Source: Corynebacterium afermentans subsp. afermentans
Lineage (GTDB): Bacteria; Actinomycetota; Actinomycetes; Mycobacteriales; Mycobacteriaceae
Assembly (NCBI RefSeq): GCF_030408355.1
Contig: NZ_CP046606.1
Location: forward strand, 2,108,001 to 2,172,000
DNA: 64,000 nt
Reading direction: 5' to 3'
Below, piece after piece: positions 24,478 to 34,221 of the stretch (its first letter is position 1; every line of letters begins with the position of its first letter). The translations under genes and the position numbers were made by a program. The notes below the pieces were generated by a model, which made no database searches, was not told the origin of the DNA, and was given only the letters and a program-made list of their open reading frames with translations.

Positions 24478-25217
24478 ACCGTACCCGCCGGATGGCCACC
24501 TTTTCCCGCTCGCTCCGGCTGTTGCGCGCGTTTTCTTACGAGCAATTCCGCCCGCGCATCTTCTACTCCCTGCTCGCCCGCGACACGCGTTCGCTTCTCG
24601 ACGCCCTCTCGCACGACCTCCTGGGCACCCCCGTCACCGGCCAGTCGGTACTGGACGTCGGCGGCGGGCCCGGCTACTTCGCCGACGCGTTCTCCGACTG
24701 CTTCTACGTGGGCCTCGAGCCGGACATCTCCGAAATGTCGGCCGCGGGGATATCGGGCTTCGGCTCCGTGCGCGGCGACGGCACCGCCCTTCCCTTCACT
24801 GACGATTCCTTCGACGTGGTGTACTCCTCCAACGTCGCCGAACACATCCCGAACTGGCAGGCCATGGGCGACGAGATGCTGCGCGTGGCCAAACCCGGCG
24901 GGCTGGTGGTGCTCAGCTACACGGTGTGGCTCGGCCCGTTCGGTGGACACGAGACGGGGCTGTGGCAGCACTACGTGGGCGGGGAGTACGCGCGGCATCG
25001 ATACGCAAAAGTGCACGGCCGCGACCCGAAGAACATCTTCGGCGAGAGCCTGTTCGCCGCCTCCGCGCGCGAAGGACTTGCCTGGGCGGAGGCAACCGGC
25101 CAGCTCGCGGCCGCCTTCCCCCGCTACCACCCGCGGTGGGCGTGGTGGGTCACCCGCGTGCCGGCGCTCCGCGAGTTCGCGGTGTCAAACCTCGTGCTTG
25201 TCCTGCGCAAGGGTTAG
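24468..25217 (+). CDS. Class I SAM-dependent methyltransferase
   Basis: This methyltransferase of up to 249 residues has motif I VLDVGGGPGYFADAF, a motif II-like YVGLEPDISEM and a motif IV-like FDVVYSSNVAEHIPNW. The family uses S-adenosylmethionine on small molecules or lipids; the substrate is unknown. Start codons at 24468, 24474 and 24492 (MATFSRSLR) are all possible; the first is listed and there is no clear ribosome binding site. It diverges from the toxin-antitoxin-glycosyltransferase operon and meets the Abi-like gene tail to tail with a 4-base overlap. Confidence 0.82.
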   Translation: MHMHRTRRMATFSRSLRLLRAFSYEQFRPRIFYSLLARDTRSLLDALSHDLLGTPVTGQSVLDVGGGPGYFADAFSDCFYVGLEPDISEMSAAGISGFGSVRGDGTALPFTDDSFDVVYSSNVAEHIPNWQAMGDEMLRVAKPGGLVVLSYTVWLGPFGGHETGLWQHYVGGEYARHRYAKVHGRDPKNIFGESLFAASAREGLAWAEATGQLAAAFPRYHPRWAWWVTRVPALREFAVSNLVLVLRKG

Positions 25218-26008
25218 AAACGCGGTCGCAGCAGCAAATTACGTTGCACCCGATCCATTTTCTTCATCACCCCGAGCGTCTGGGGAGACATCGCATGAAC
25301 CAACGCGTACATGTCAGCCAATCGTTCTTGATGGTCAACGTTGAGTATTTGTTCCTGATGGCTCACACGGTTTCTCAACCTACGTAGCTGCTCGAGAGCA
25401 GTCGCAACAGCGTACCCGCTCTCCACCTGAACTGGAACAGAAGGATGAATGCTTGATCGGTGCGCGTCTACGAATTTTTCGGCCAATCCCGGAAACCCAC
25501 CGGAGAGTGCATGTATCCACAGGTTCTCCTTCGCCGAGAATCCACTCGCGAAATTCGAGCGGTTGCGCGGGGCCTGCAAGGGGAATAATGAGCTGATATT
25601 GCCGAATGAAAGCTGCGAAATTCGATCATCTAAGGTTATCGGAGCACTAAACCGCGGATGATTTCGCGGTCTGCGGCGAGCACTGCTTTCCGCAGCGTTT
25701 AACGCGTCTGAAGCCATTCGACTGACCGCTTTCTTTAGCGGTTGAGCCGGATCCTCCAACCAATCCTCAGTGTTCCCTTGAGCTTGATTCCACTTTCTGA
25801 GTTCGCAATCAATACGATTGCGCAGTACGGGCTCGAAAATCGAGAGAGCCTCATACCAGGCCGATGCCACTGCGCTTTGCCACAGGTACAAGGACTGAAC
25901 GGAGCGGTCAGAAACAGAGTTCGCGCTACGGCCTGTCTCCCCCACAATGGCCATGCGGTATGAGTGCACCCGTGCACTGCTAAGCCCCCGAAGCATCCCA
26001 CCACTCAT
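25214..26008 (-). CDS. Abi-like HEPN protein (putative phage defence)
   Basis: The N-terminal part, YLWQSAVASAWYEALSIFEP followed by LRNRIDCELRKWN, matches the Abi-like family in which early helices carry a conserved arginine-asparagine pair. Near residue 235 the sequence LRNRVSHQE supplies the R-x4-H motif of HEPN ribonucleases. The 264-residue length is usual. Known Abi-type HEPN proteins stop phage growth by cutting RNA, so an abortive-infection role is inferred. The gene is noticeably less GC-rich than its neighbours, consistent with transfer. The exact start is uncertain; ATG 25954 (MAIVGETG) is another option. Confidence 0.75.
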   Translation of the reverse strand: MSGGMLRGLSSARVHSYRMAIVGETGRSANSVSDRSVQSLYLWQSAVASAWYEALSIFEPVLRNRIDCELRKWNQAQGNTEDWLEDPAQPLKKAVSRMASDALNAAESSARRRPRNHPRFSAPITLDDRISQLSFGNISSLFPLQAPRNRSNFASGFSAKENLWIHALSGGFPGLAEKFVDAHRSSIHPSVPVQVESGYAVATALEQLRRLRNRVSHQEQILNVDHQERLADMYALVHAMSPQTLGVMKKMDRVQRNLLLRPRF

Positions 26009-26025
26009 GCGGGTAACGCTAACAA

Positions 26026-26049
26026 AAAACCCGCCTTTCGGCGGGTTTT
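26026..26049. terminator. Bidirectional rho-independent terminator
   Basis: AAAACCCGCC at 26026-26035 pairs perfectly with GGCGGGTTTT at 26040-26049 around TTTC. On the minus strand it is followed by T-rich sequence and lies downstream of pckG, so it mainly terminates that gene. Confidence 0.9.
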
Positions 26050-26127
26050 CTGCAAAATTAACAACAGATCCTGTCTGAAGTTTTCCAGCAGCGACGTTAC
26101 AGCATTACTGCCGTGCTACACAAGCGC

Positions 26128-27954
26128 CTACTTCGCCGCAGCCTGGACGCGCTCGTCGAGTTTGGCCAGCTGGTCGAAGATCTCCTGCGGCACGCGGGAG
26201 CCGAGGCCCTCGAGGTAGCGGCGGGAGTCTGCGACGTCTTCCTTCCACAGCTCCGGGTCGGCGGTGAGTGCCTCGCGCACGTCCTCGATCGGGGTGTCCA
26301 GGCCGGTCAGGTCCAGGTCCTCGGCGCGGGCGGTGTAGCCGACCACGGTCTCGTCGGCGTCGACGTTGCCCTCGATGCGGTCGATGACCCACTTGAGCAC
26401 GCGGGAGTTGTCGCCGAAGCCCGGCCACAGGAAGCGGTCGTCGTCGCCGCGGCGGAACCAGTTGACCAGGAAGATCTCCGGCATGCGGTCGCCGCCCTTT
26501 TCACCCATGTCCAGCCAGTGCTGGAAGTAGTCGCCCACGTTGTAGCCCATGAACGGCAGCATGGCCATCGGGTCGTGGCGCAGGGAGCCGACCTTGGCTT
26601 CCGCGGAGGCGGCGGTCTGGCCGGAGGAGAGCATCGCGCCGATCATGGTGCCGTGCTCCCAGTTGTGGGCCTGCGTGACCAGCGGCACGGTGTCCGGGCG
26701 GCGGCCGCCGAAGAGGATGGCGTCGATCTTGACGCCCTGCCAGTCGTTGAACTCCGGTGCGGCGGCCGGGCACTGCTCGATGGCCACGCAGTAGCGGGAG
26801 TTCGGGTGGGCGGCCTTGGAGGAGGACTCAGGCGTCCAGTCCTCGCCGCGCCAGTCGATGAGGTGGGCGGGCGCCTCGCCGTCCATGCCTTCCCACCAGA
26901 CGTCGCCGTCGTCGGTGAGCGCGACGTTGGTGAACAGGATGTTGCCCGGCTCCATGCTCTTCATGGCGATCGGGTTGGAGGCGTAGTTGGTGCCCGGCGC
27001 GACGCCGAAGAAGCCGTTTTCCGGGTTGACGGCGTACAGCCCGTCCTCGCGCAGCTTCATCCAGGCGATGTCGTCGCCGACGACCTCGGCCGTCCAGCCG
27101 TCCAGCGTCGGGGTGATCATGGCCAGGTTGGTCTTGCCGCAGGCGGACGGGAAGGCGGCCGCGATGTGGTAGGCCTTGCCCTCCGGGGAGGTGAGCTTGA
27201 GGATGAGCATGTGCTCGGCCATCCAGCCCTCTTCTTTCGCCATCACGGTGGCGATGCGCAGGGCGTAGCACTTCTTGGCCAGGATGGCGTTGCCGCCGTA
27301 GCCAGAGCCGTAGGACCAGATCTCCTTGGTCTCCGGGAACTGGGAGATGTACTTGGTGTCGTTGCACGGCCACGCCACGTCTTCCTGGCCCGGCTCGAGC
27401 GGGGCGCCGACGGAGTGGAGGCAGTGCACGAAATTCTCGCCCTCGATCTTTTCCAGGGCCTGGGTGCCCATGCGGGTCATGATGCGCATGGAGAGCACGA
27501 CGTAGGCGGAGTCCGTCAGCTGGACGCCGAGCTTCGGGTCCGGATCGGAGATGGGGCCCATGCAGAACGGCACGACGTACATGGTGCGGCCGCGCATGGA
27601 GCCTTCGAAGTGCTCCAGCATCTCCTCTTTGAGGGCTGCCGGCTTCATCCAGTTGTTGGTCGGGCCTGCATCTTCTTCGTTCTCGGTGGAGATGAAGGTG
27701 CGGGACTCCACGCGTGCCACGTCGGACGGGTTGGAGCGGGCGAGGAAGGAGTTGGGCCGCTTTTCCTCGTTGAGCTTGATCAGGGTGCCTGCGTCGACGA
27801 GTTCGGCGGTGAGGCGGTTCCACTCTTCCTGGGAGCCGTCCGCGAAGACGACCTTGTCAGGTTGGAAAAGTTCGACCGCCTCGTTGATCCAAGCGATGAG
27901 CTTGTCGTTGTCGGTGGGGTTGGTCCCCTCCAGGCGCTTGATTTCGGCGGTCAT
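26128..27954 (-). CDS. pckG: Phosphoenolpyruvate carboxykinase (GTP)
   Basis: This 608-residue enzyme converts oxaloacetate and GTP to phosphoenolpyruvate, GDP and CO2, the entry step of gluconeogenesis. The kinase loop [13 protein letters not shown], the PEPCK-specific [12 protein letters not shown] and the GTP-type segment [15 protein letters not shown] are all present. Length is standard for the actinobacterial GTP-dependent form. It is transcribed divergently from trmB across a 270-bp region that should contain its promoter and carbon-source operators, although none was recognised with confidence. In corynebacteria this gene likewise neighbours trmB and the mmpL gene. Confidence 0.97.
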   Translation of the reverse strand: MTAEIKRLEGTNPTDNDKLIAWINEAVELFQPDKVVFADGSQEEWNRLTAELVDAGTLIKLNEEKRPNSFLARSNPSDVARVESRTFISTENEEDAGPTNNWMKPAALKEEMLEHFEGSMRGRTMYVVPFCMGPISDPDPKLGVQLTDSAYVVLSMRIMTRMGTQALEKIEGENFVHCLHSVGAPLEPGQEDVAWPCNDTKYISQFPETKEIWSYGSGYGGNAILAKKCYALRIATVMAKEEGWMAEHMLILKLTSPEGKAYHIAAAFPSACGKTNLAMITPTLDGWTAEVVGDDIAWMKLREDGLYAVNPENGFFGVAPGTNYASNPIAMKSMEPGNILFTNVALTDDGDVWWEGMDGEAPAHLIDWRGEDWTPESSSKAAHPNSRYCVAIEQCPAAAPEFNDWQGVKIDAILFGGRRPDTVPLVTQAHNWEHGTMIGAMLSSGQTAASAEAKVGSLRHDPMAMLPFMGYNVGDYFQHWLDMGEKGGDRMPEIFLVNWFRRGDDDRFLWPGFGDNSRVLKWVIDRIEGNVDADETVVGYTARAEDLDLTGLDTPIEDVREALTADPELWKEDVADSRRYLEGLGSRVPQEIFDQLAKLDERVQAAAK

Positions 27955-28227
27955 TTACGTACTCCTTGTGTAACTGGTTATGGCCAGTGCGCGTGCGAAA
28001 TTCATCGTTGTTGCGCCCCAAGAGTATCGAAACGGGCGTTCATCTGGCCAAAAGTTCCGATCAATTCACTCGTACTGGATATAACCAGCTGGCACGAGCA
28101 CGACCTTTGTCGCAAGCGGGGGTGGAGCTCTACCCCCGCCACCCGTTCTCGGGCATTTGCTTTACGACGCCTCCGGGGGTGACCCGTGGAGCTTGCGTTT
28201 GCCCAGTTCATGTGGACAATAAATTTG

Positions 28228-28998
28228 ATGAATAATACTGAAAATTTGCGCCCGGGAACGGGCGAATTGCCGGCGGGCCGCCCGCTGCAAACCGAGTTCG
28301 ACACCGGCCTGGACTACCCGCGCCTGGGGTCTGTGACCTTCCGCCGCGGCACCCTCACCGAAAACCAGGAAGCCCTGTTCGATGAGCATTGGCCGCGCTT
28401 AGGTCGCGTGCTGGCGGAAGGCTCGGACGAGCGCATCGACGTCGACGAGTGGTTCGATCGCACAGGCCACCCCACGATTGTGGAGATCGGCTCCGGCACC
28501 GGCACCTCCACCGCTGCGATGGCTCCGCTGGAAGCGGACACGAACGTCATCGCCGTGGAGTTGTACAAGCCGGGCCTGGCCAAACTGCTGGGTTCAGTGG
28601 TGCGCGGCGGCATCGACAACATCCGCATGGTGCGCGGCGACGGCGTGGAGGTCCTGGCCCGGATGTTCGGCGAGGAGTCCCTCGACGGCGTGCGCATCTT
28701 CTTCCCGGACCCGTGGCCGAAGGCGCGCCACCACAAGCGCCGCATCATCCAGTCCGGCACCCTGAACCTGATCGCCACCCGTTTAAAGCCGGGTGGTGTG
28801 CTGCATGTGGCCACGGACCACGCGGATTACGCGGAGTGGATCGACGAGCTGGTGAACGTGGAACCGATGCTGGAGTACAGGGGGTGGCCGTGGGAGGATG
28901 CACCGCTGCTCACGGACCGACAGGTGATCACTAAGTTCGAAGGCAAAGGTCTGGACAAGGATCACGTGATCCGCGAGTACCTGTGGGAGAAGAAGTAG
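28228..28998 (+). CDS. trmB: tRNA (guanine-N7)-methyltransferase TrmB
   Basis: This enzyme methylates N7 of G46 in tRNA. The SAM-binding motif is [16 protein letters not shown], and the family signature [20 protein letters not shown] lies near residue 170. The C-terminus has [14 protein letters not shown], typical of TrmB. I chose ATG 28228 (MNNTENLRP), which gives about 256 residues; a GTG at 28186 would add 14 residues of atypical sequence. No strong ribosome binding site is visible for either. The next gene starts two bases after its stop, indicating an operon that continues into the mmpL gene. Confidence 0.92.
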   Translation: MNNTENLRPGTGELPAGRPLQTEFDTGLDYPRLGSVTFRRGTLTENQEALFDEHWPRLGRVLAEGSDERIDVDEWFDRTGHPTIVEIGSGTGTSTAAMAPLEADTNVIAVELYKPGLAKLLGSVVRGGIDNIRMVRGDGVEVLARMFGEESLDGVRIFFPDPWPKARHHKRRIIQSGTLNLIATRLKPGGVLHVATDHADYAEWIDELVNVEPMLEYRGWPWEDAPLLTDRQVITKFEGKGLDKDHVIREYLWEKK

Positions 28999-29000
28999 CC

Positions 29001-29675
29001 ATGGATCTGCAAGCGCTGTCGCACCCGTACACCCCAGGCGCGCCCGCCGGCCCGGAGAGCCTGCTGCTGGTGTGGGACGCGCCGAACCTGGACATGGGCC
29101 TCGGCGCGATCCTGGGCGGGCGCCCGACTGCGGCGCACCGCCCCCGCTTCGACGCGATCGGGCGCTGGCTCATCGACGAAGCCGAGGCCCGCGCCGACGA
29201 CCTCGGCCGCGACATTGAGCCGGAGGCGACGGTGTTCACCAACGTCTCTGCCGGCGGAGCGGATTCCATCCGTCCATGGGTGGAGGCGCTGCGCAACGTC
29301 GGCTTCGCCGTGTTTGCCAAGCCGAAGAGCGACGAGGATTCGGACGTGGACCGGGACATGCTGGCCCACATCGAACGTCGCCGCGACGAGGGCGTGCTCC
29401 AAGGTGTCGTGGTCGCCTCGGCGGACGGGCAGAACTTCCAGGAGCCGCTGCTCGAGCTCGTCGACGCCGGCATCCCCGTCACCGTCCTCGGCTTCCACGA
29501 GCACGCCTCCTGGGCGGTGAACTCCCCGGACGTGGACTTCGTGGACTTGGAGGACATCCCGGGCGTGTTCCAGAACCCGCTGCCGCGCGTGAACCTGGAC
29601 CGGCTGCCGAACGGCGGCGCGTGGCTGCAGCCGTTCCGCCCGCTGCGCTCCCTGCTGCACAACACCCGCGACTAG
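29001..29675 (+). CDS. NYN domain (PIN-like) protein
   Basis: The protein of about 224 residues has the NYN/LabA-type fold with acidic residues in LLLVWDAPNLDMGLG near residue 25, DSDVDRDMLAHI near 110 and VVVASADGQNFQEPLLEL near 140, as expected for a metal-dependent ribonuclease. ATG 29001 is preceded by GGAGAAGAAG. It lies between trmB and the mmpL gene in the same operon as in other corynebacteria. A role in RNA processing is plausible but untested. Confidence 0.85.
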   Translation: MDLQALSHPYTPGAPAGPESLLLVWDAPNLDMGLGAILGGRPTAAHRPRFDAIGRWLIDEAEARADDLGRDIEPEATVFTNVSAGGADSIRPWVEALRNVGFAVFAKPKSDEDSDVDRDMLAHIERRRDEGVLQGVVVASADGQNFQEPLLELVDAGIPVTVLGFHEHASWAVNSPDVDFVDLEDIPGVFQNPLPRVNLDRLPNGGAWLQPFRPLRSLLHNTRD

Positions 29676-29685
29676 GAGGCCGGAG

Positions 29686-31989
29686 ATGTTTTACAAGTGG
29701 GGCCGTTTTGCGTTCCGCCACCGTCGGATCATCCCGCTGGTGGTCATCGTGCTCATCCTGGCCATGCAGGTGCTGTTCGGCTCGAAGCTGGGCGAACGCC
29801 TCTCCCAGGAAGGGTGGGAGGATCCGGGAGCGGATTCGACCACGGCCGCGGTGATCGAGCAGGAGACGTTCGGCCGCGACAACTCGGGCGATGTGATCGT
29901 TTTAGTCAGCGCCAACGACGCCGACGACCCGCAGCTGACGGAGGCGGCCAACGCCCAGCTGACCTCGCTGCGCGAGCAGTTCCCCAACGAAATCGCCCAC
30001 ATCACTAGCTACTTTGAGCGCCCCAACCCGCAGCTGGTGAACGCCGAGCACACCAAGGCGTTCGCGGCGATCGGGCTCAAGGGCGACGGCGAGCAGACGC
30101 TGAAGGATTTCCGCACCATCAAGCCCGCGCTCGAGGCGATGGAGCTGCCGGGCGCGACCGTGCAGGTCGCCGGCGCGACCGCGGTGGCCGACGCGCTGGA
30201 CGAGGGCATGGCCGCCGACATCGCCCGCGCCGAGAAGGTCGGCCTGGTGTTCGTGGCCGTCATCCTGCTGTTCGTTTTCGGCGGCGTGGTCGCGGCCGCG
30301 ATGCCGCTGATCGTGGGCATTTTGTCCATCATCGGCTCGCTGTCTCTGCTCGCGGTGCTGGCGCAGTACCAGCAGGTGAACATCTTCTCCCAGTCCATCA
30401 TCACGCTGCTGGGGCTGGGCCTGGCCATCGACTACGGCCTGTTCATGGTCTCGCGTTTCCGCGAGGAGCTGGACCGCGGCGCCGAGGTCGAGGAGGCGGT
30501 GGCGGTGACCACCAACACCGCCGGCAAGACCGTTTTCTTCTCCGCGCTCATGGTGGGCGTGGCCTTGTCCGGCCTACTGATGTTCCCGCAGGCGTTCCTC
30601 AAATCCGTGGCCTACGGCGCGATGAGCGCGGTGCTACTCGCCGCGGTGATCTCCGTGGCGGTGCTGCCGGCGCTGTTCGGCATGCTGGGCCCCAAGATCG
30701 ACATGTGGTCGGTGCGTAAAGCTTCTCGACGTTCACGTCGCCTCGAGGACACCGTCTGGTACAAGATCCCGGCGTGGGCGATGCGCCACGCCAAGGCTGT
30801 CGTGGTCGGCTGCGCGGCGCTGTTGCTCCTGCTCACCGTGCCGATCGTGGGCATCACCTTCGGCGGCATCAACGAGACGTACCTGCCGCCGAGCCAGGCC
30901 ACCCGCCAGGCCCAGGACGAGTTCAACGAGGAGTTCCCCGCCTTCCGCACCGACCCGGTCAAGCTCGTGGTCACCGGCGCGGACAACCAGCAGCTGGTAG
31001 ACATCGTGATGCAGACCCGCCAGGTCGATGGCCTGGCCGCGCCGCTGAAGCCAGCGCACGCCACGCAGGACGGCACCACGGTGCTTTCCGCCCCGCTGGA
31101 GGATAGGGCCGGGGGCGCGGACGTCGTGAAGCAATTGCGAAACATTAACGCCCCCGAAGGCGTCGAGACCTACGTCTCCGGCACCCCGGCGATGGAAACC
31201 GAATCCATCGAGGCGCTGCTGAAGCGCCTGCCGTGGATGGCGCTGTACATGGTCATCGCCACGTTCCTGCTGATGGCGCTGGTATTCGGCTCCGTGATCC
31301 TGCCGGCGAAGGCCGTGATCATGAACGTGCTTGGCATCGGCGCCACACTCGGCTTCCTCACCGCCGTGTTCGTCGACGGCCTCGGCGCCGGCGCACTGAA
31401 CTTCACCCCGGGCCCGCTGATGAGCCCGATTCTGGTGCTGATCATCTCCATCCTCTACGGCCTGTCCACGGACTACGAGGTCTTCCTGGTCTCCCGCATG
31501 GTGGAGGCCCGCCAGAACGGGCTGAGCACCGACGAAGCGATCAAGCGCGGCACCGCGCACACCGGCGGCATCATCACCGCCGCGGCCGCCATCATGATCG
31601 TGGTCGCCGCCGCCTTCGCGCTCAGCGAGATCGTGATGATGAAGTACATCGCCTACGGCATGATCTTCTCGCTGGCCCTCGACGCCACCCTGATCCGCCT
31701 GCTGTTCGTGCCCGCGGTGATGCACATGCTGCGCGAGGACAGCTGGTGGGCGCCGCGCTGGGTGAAACGTTTGGCCGGTGCGTTCGGAGAGGGCTCAAGC
31801 CTATCGACGCCACCGCGCACCGAAACCCCCATCACCGAAATGGTGCCCGACACCCAACCCGGCCGCGCGGGAGTGTCGGTGTCCGAAGACGCCTCCCTGG
31901 TGCCGTTCACCCAACTCATGCGCGACCTGGAGGAACGCCGCGCACGCCAGGCGTTAGAGCAGCTGAAGAAGAAGGAACTTGAGCGCTAA
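29686..31989 (+). CDS. cmpL1: MMPL family trehalose monomycolate exporter (MmpL3/CmpL1-like)
   Basis: This 767-residue RND-type transporter has two repeats of a large periplasmic loop plus transmembrane helices. The proton-relay helices show LGLAIDYGLFMVSRFREEL near residue 250 and LYGLSTDYEVFLVSRMVEA near 595, both carrying the Asp-Tyr pair characteristic of MmpL3. The family flips trehalose monomycolate across the inner membrane. Position next to the NYN gene and pckG matches the CmpL1 locus of corynebacteria. The C-terminal tail after residue 690 is cytoplasmic and short compared with mycobacterial MmpL3. AGGAGG precedes ATG 29686. The symbol follows C. glutamicum and is by synteny. Confidence 0.88.
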   Translation: MFYKWGRFAFRHRRIIPLVVIVLILAMQVLFGSKLGERLSQEGWEDPGADSTTAAVIEQETFGRDNSGDVIVLVSANDADDPQLTEAANAQLTSLREQFPNEIAHITSYFERPNPQLVNAEHTKAFAAIGLKGDGEQTLKDFRTIKPALEAMELPGATVQVAGATAVADALDEGMAADIARAEKVGLVFVAVILLFVFGGVVAAAMPLIVGILSIIGSLSLLAVLAQYQQVNIFSQSIITLLGLGLAIDYGLFMVSRFREELDRGAEVEEAVAVTTNTAGKTVFFSALMVGVALSGLLMFPQAFLKSVAYGAMSAVLLAAVISVAVLPALFGMLGPKIDMWSVRKASRRSRRLEDTVWYKIPAWAMRHAKAVVVGCAALLLLLTVPIVGITFGGINETYLPPSQATRQAQDEFNEEFPAFRTDPVKLVVTGADNQQLVDIVMQTRQVDGLAAPLKPAHATQDGTTVLSAPLEDRAGGADVVKQLRNINAPEGVETYVSGTPAMETESIEALLKRLPWMALYMVIATFLLMALVFGSVILPAKAVIMNVLGIGATLGFLTAVFVDGLGAGALNFTPGPLMSPILVLIISILYGLSTDYEVFLVSRMVEARQNGLSTDEAIKRGTAHTGGIITAAAAIMIVVAAAFALSEIVMMKYIAYGMIFSLALDATLIRLLFVPAVMHMLREDSWWAPRWVKRLAGAFGEGSSLSTPPRTETPITEMVPDTQPGRAGVSVSEDASLVPFTQLMRDLEERRARQALEQLKKKELER

Positions 31990-33022
31990 CACGTGGCGGC
32001 AGTGGCTGCGCTGGCTCGCACCCGTGGCGCTGCTCGCGGTGCTGGCCGTCGCGTTTCGCAACGAGCTCGGCTTTCTCAGCGAAGCGTTCGTGGCCTTGCG
32101 CCGCGCCGTCGCCACCTCCCCCGGCCCGCTCGTCGGCGCGGTCATCGGCGCTTTCGGCGCGATTTTCGCCATGGCAGCCGTGATGATGATCCTGCTCAAC
32201 GTGGACGCCCCGCGCACCAACATGATGCGCACCGTCGCGCTCACGCTCGGCTCCAACGCCTGGTCCACCTCCGTGCCCGGCGGGCCCGCGCTCTCGGCGT
32301 GGCTGACCTACCGCGTGCAGCGCAGCTGGGGCGCATCGAACGGCCTGTGCGGCTGGTTCTTCGTCATCTCCGGCGCGCTGTCCACGGTGTGGATGGTGCT
32401 CATCGGCCTGGTCGCCGTTGTCTTCCTCGGTGCTTCGCTGTCCGTGACGACGCTGGTAAGCACACTCGCGCTGACTCTCCTTGTCATCGCCGGAATGTTC
32501 TGGGCCACGCGCAACCCCGACATTCTTACGCGCTGGGCCCGCTACCTGCCGCCGAGTGTGCGTGACCGGGTCACGAACGTGATCCAGCAGGTCTCGCAGA
32601 TCCGCATGAGCACCGGCCAGTTCGTAACCGCGGCGTTCTTCTCCCTGTGCAACCGGCTCCTCGATTTGGTGGTGCTCTTCTTCTGCGTCTGGGCCGTCCT
32701 CGGCACGCCGCCAGGCACGCAACCGGGACTCAACGAGGCCTCGCTCATGGGGGTCACGCTCGCGTTCATCATGACCAAGCTCGCCGGCGCCGCCCAGGTC
32801 ACCCCGGGAGGGGTGGGCACCGTTGAGGCTGCCGCAGCCGCCTCGCTCGTCGCAGCGGGCATGTCGCTTGTCGACGCCACCGCCGCCACCCTCATTTACC
32901 GCATCATCTCGTTTGTACTCATCACCGCTATCGGCTGGGTCGTTCACATTGTCTGCTACGCCGGTCGTGGCTACATGCTGGGCGCACCGTCGCGGTCGGG
33001 GTCTGAGTCCGGCGAGCAGTGA
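31979..33022 (+). CDS. Lysylphosphatidylglycerol synthase-like transmembrane protein (flippase-like)
   Basis: This 347-residue polytopic protein of the YbhN/LPG-synthase transmembrane family contains LTLGSNAWSTSVPGGPALSA and FIMTKLAGAAQVTPGGVGTVE, two conserved family signatures. Translation begins at TTG 31979, inside the last codons of the mmpL gene, with AAGGA immediately upstream; no better start was found, so it is coupled to that gene. Members of the family act as lipid flippases or accessory proteins; a role with the mycolate exporter is inferred from the coupling. A broken paralogue lies at 34736-35128. Confidence 0.85.
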   Translation: MSANTWRQWLRWLAPVALLAVLAVAFRNELGFLSEAFVALRRAVATSPGPLVGAVIGAFGAIFAMAAVMMILLNVDAPRTNMMRTVALTLGSNAWSTSVPGGPALSAWLTYRVQRSWGASNGLCGWFFVISGALSTVWMVLIGLVAVVFLGASLSVTTLVSTLALTLLVIAGMFWATRNPDILTRWARYLPPSVRDRVTNVIQQVSQIRMSTGQFVTAAFFSLCNRLLDLVVLFFCVWAVLGTPPGTQPGLNEASLMGVTLAFIMTKLAGAAQVTPGGVGTVEAAAAASLVAAGMSLVDATAATLIYRIISFVLITAIGWVVHIVCYAGRGYMLGAPSRSGSESGEQ

Positions 33023-33107
33023 CAGGTTGAGAGGTCGTCGCGTGGCGTGCCTTAGCACTCACTTACGCTTTCCCTGGTTTTTTCTCGTCGTTGTTGTGGA
33101 TTGCAGA

Positions 33108-33494
33108 TTACGCTGAATCCCACGCCTCAATCAGATTTTGGGCCGCATTATCGCCACCTGGAACAAACGTTTTTAGCATGTTCACCACTTCACTAGTCCC
33201 CATCGTCCCCTTGTCGGAGTATTCATTAAACAGCACTACGGTTTCTCTGGGGAATGGCAATAACCCTAGGTTTATATCGACCTTTTCACCATTATTCTAA
33301 GCATGCACTGCTCCCAATAGCTTGAGCGCTAACGTCTCTTGTTCGAAAGTCAACGCCATTAGCATCGCTGGTTTTCGAAACACTGTTATCGGCGAGGGGA
33401 ATGGGCTGTGAAGTTCAATCAGGCGTTCAATTTGAACAGACAGATACTCTATCCTCCGCTCCAGGGCAGCGACGTCTTCTGAGTCTTCTTCCAC
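33108..33494 (-). pseudogene. Small gene interrupted by an in-frame amber codon
   Basis: A GTG at 33494 with GGGAGAG upstream starts a frame that encodes 65 residues (EEDSEDVAALERRIEYLSVQ, then LALKLLGAVHA), then reaches TAG at 33297-33299 and continues in the same frame for another 62 coding-like residues (NNGEKVDINLGLLPFPRETV, ending LIEAWDSA) to TAA at 33108. The composition on both sides of the amber codon is equally protein-like. A nonsense mutation in a 128-residue gene is the simplest reading. I recognise no family. The region is AT-richer than the flanking operons. Confidence 0.5.
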
Positions 33495-34014
33495 AAAAAC
33501 TCTCCCTACAACAGGACAAACATCAATGCTTCAGCTATACCAAGGGCTAGTTGCTGACCTACGACTGGTTCAAGGTTGACACGTAGTTTCTCCTTCTACC
33601 TGTCTCACTTTCCGGTGGGAGTGTTCCTCACTTCCTAACCCTTACCCAAGCTTCAAGATTTCGCAGGACGACAGAAAATTAAGCACACATAGCGTACCGA
33701 CGACAGTCGTGAGTGAGGAAAATCACCAGGACTAATCATCGCAATGTGGGGTTTTCTATAGCACGCTGTTTTCTACTCTTTTTCCACCGGCACTCAATAA
33801 ATGTCAGCCCTCGAACTATGGAGCTCCGAATGTTTGAGCTGACTTCTAAATAAGAGCGTCGACACCGGCAGGCGAAAGACGGTGTAGAGACTGCAGTGTT
33901 TGCATGAGAATTCATTACATCTACAGACACTCGAATACCCGCAAACTCGGGTGCTACCACATACTCACCACCCCGCTACCGTTTCAGTCTTCTGAACATC
34001 TTGTTTTCCGCCTG

Positions 34015-34044
34015 TGCGGAATTAGTCTGGCAACTCGCTGGACG
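34015..34044 (+). repeat. Imperfect direct repeat, copy A
   Basis: TGCGGAATTAGTCTGGCAAC and the following CTCGCTGGACG recur with about six substitutions at 34114-34143, a spacing of 99 bases. Only two copies exist, so it is not an array. Confidence 0.5.
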
Positions 34045-34113
34045 ATAGGCAGAGGCGCAATGGGCGAGGCGGTAGAGCGTCGTCAAGCGCCGGACTGCCC
34101 GAACTTCCGCCGC

Positions 34114-34143
34114 TGCGGAATTAGACTAGGAGCTTGCTGGATG
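34114..34143 (+). repeat. Imperfect direct repeat, copy B
   Basis: TGCGGAATTAGACTAGGAGC is the diverged second copy of the element at 34015. Confidence 0.5.
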
Positions 34144-34221
34144 GGGTGCAGCCTTGAGGCACCCTTAGCTGAGGTAGGAACCAAACCCAGGACGCTTCAC
34201 TAAAAGAATTCAGAGAGAAAT

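Larger units (their letters stand above)
33495..34221. other. Gene-poor AT-richer stretch
   Basis: No reading frame here has a convincing start, composition or recognisable motif. The stretch is visibly poorer in G and C than its surroundings and contains an imperfect 30-bp direct repeat (34015-34044 and 34114-34143). It lies between a damaged small gene and a small membrane-protein gene and looks like remnant horizontally acquired DNA. Confidence 0.5.

Noticed and set aside
26113..28182. 689-residue open frame antisense to pckG
   Set aside because: Composition (Gly/Val/Leu/Arg/His-rich) is typical of antisense translation; pckG has all catalytic motifs.
34015..34143. CRISPR array
   Set aside because: Only two imperfect copies with one 70-base interval, and no cas gene.
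33736..34203. Small frames in the gene-poor stretch on both strands
   Set aside because: No start context, atypical composition and no motif; treated as non-coding.
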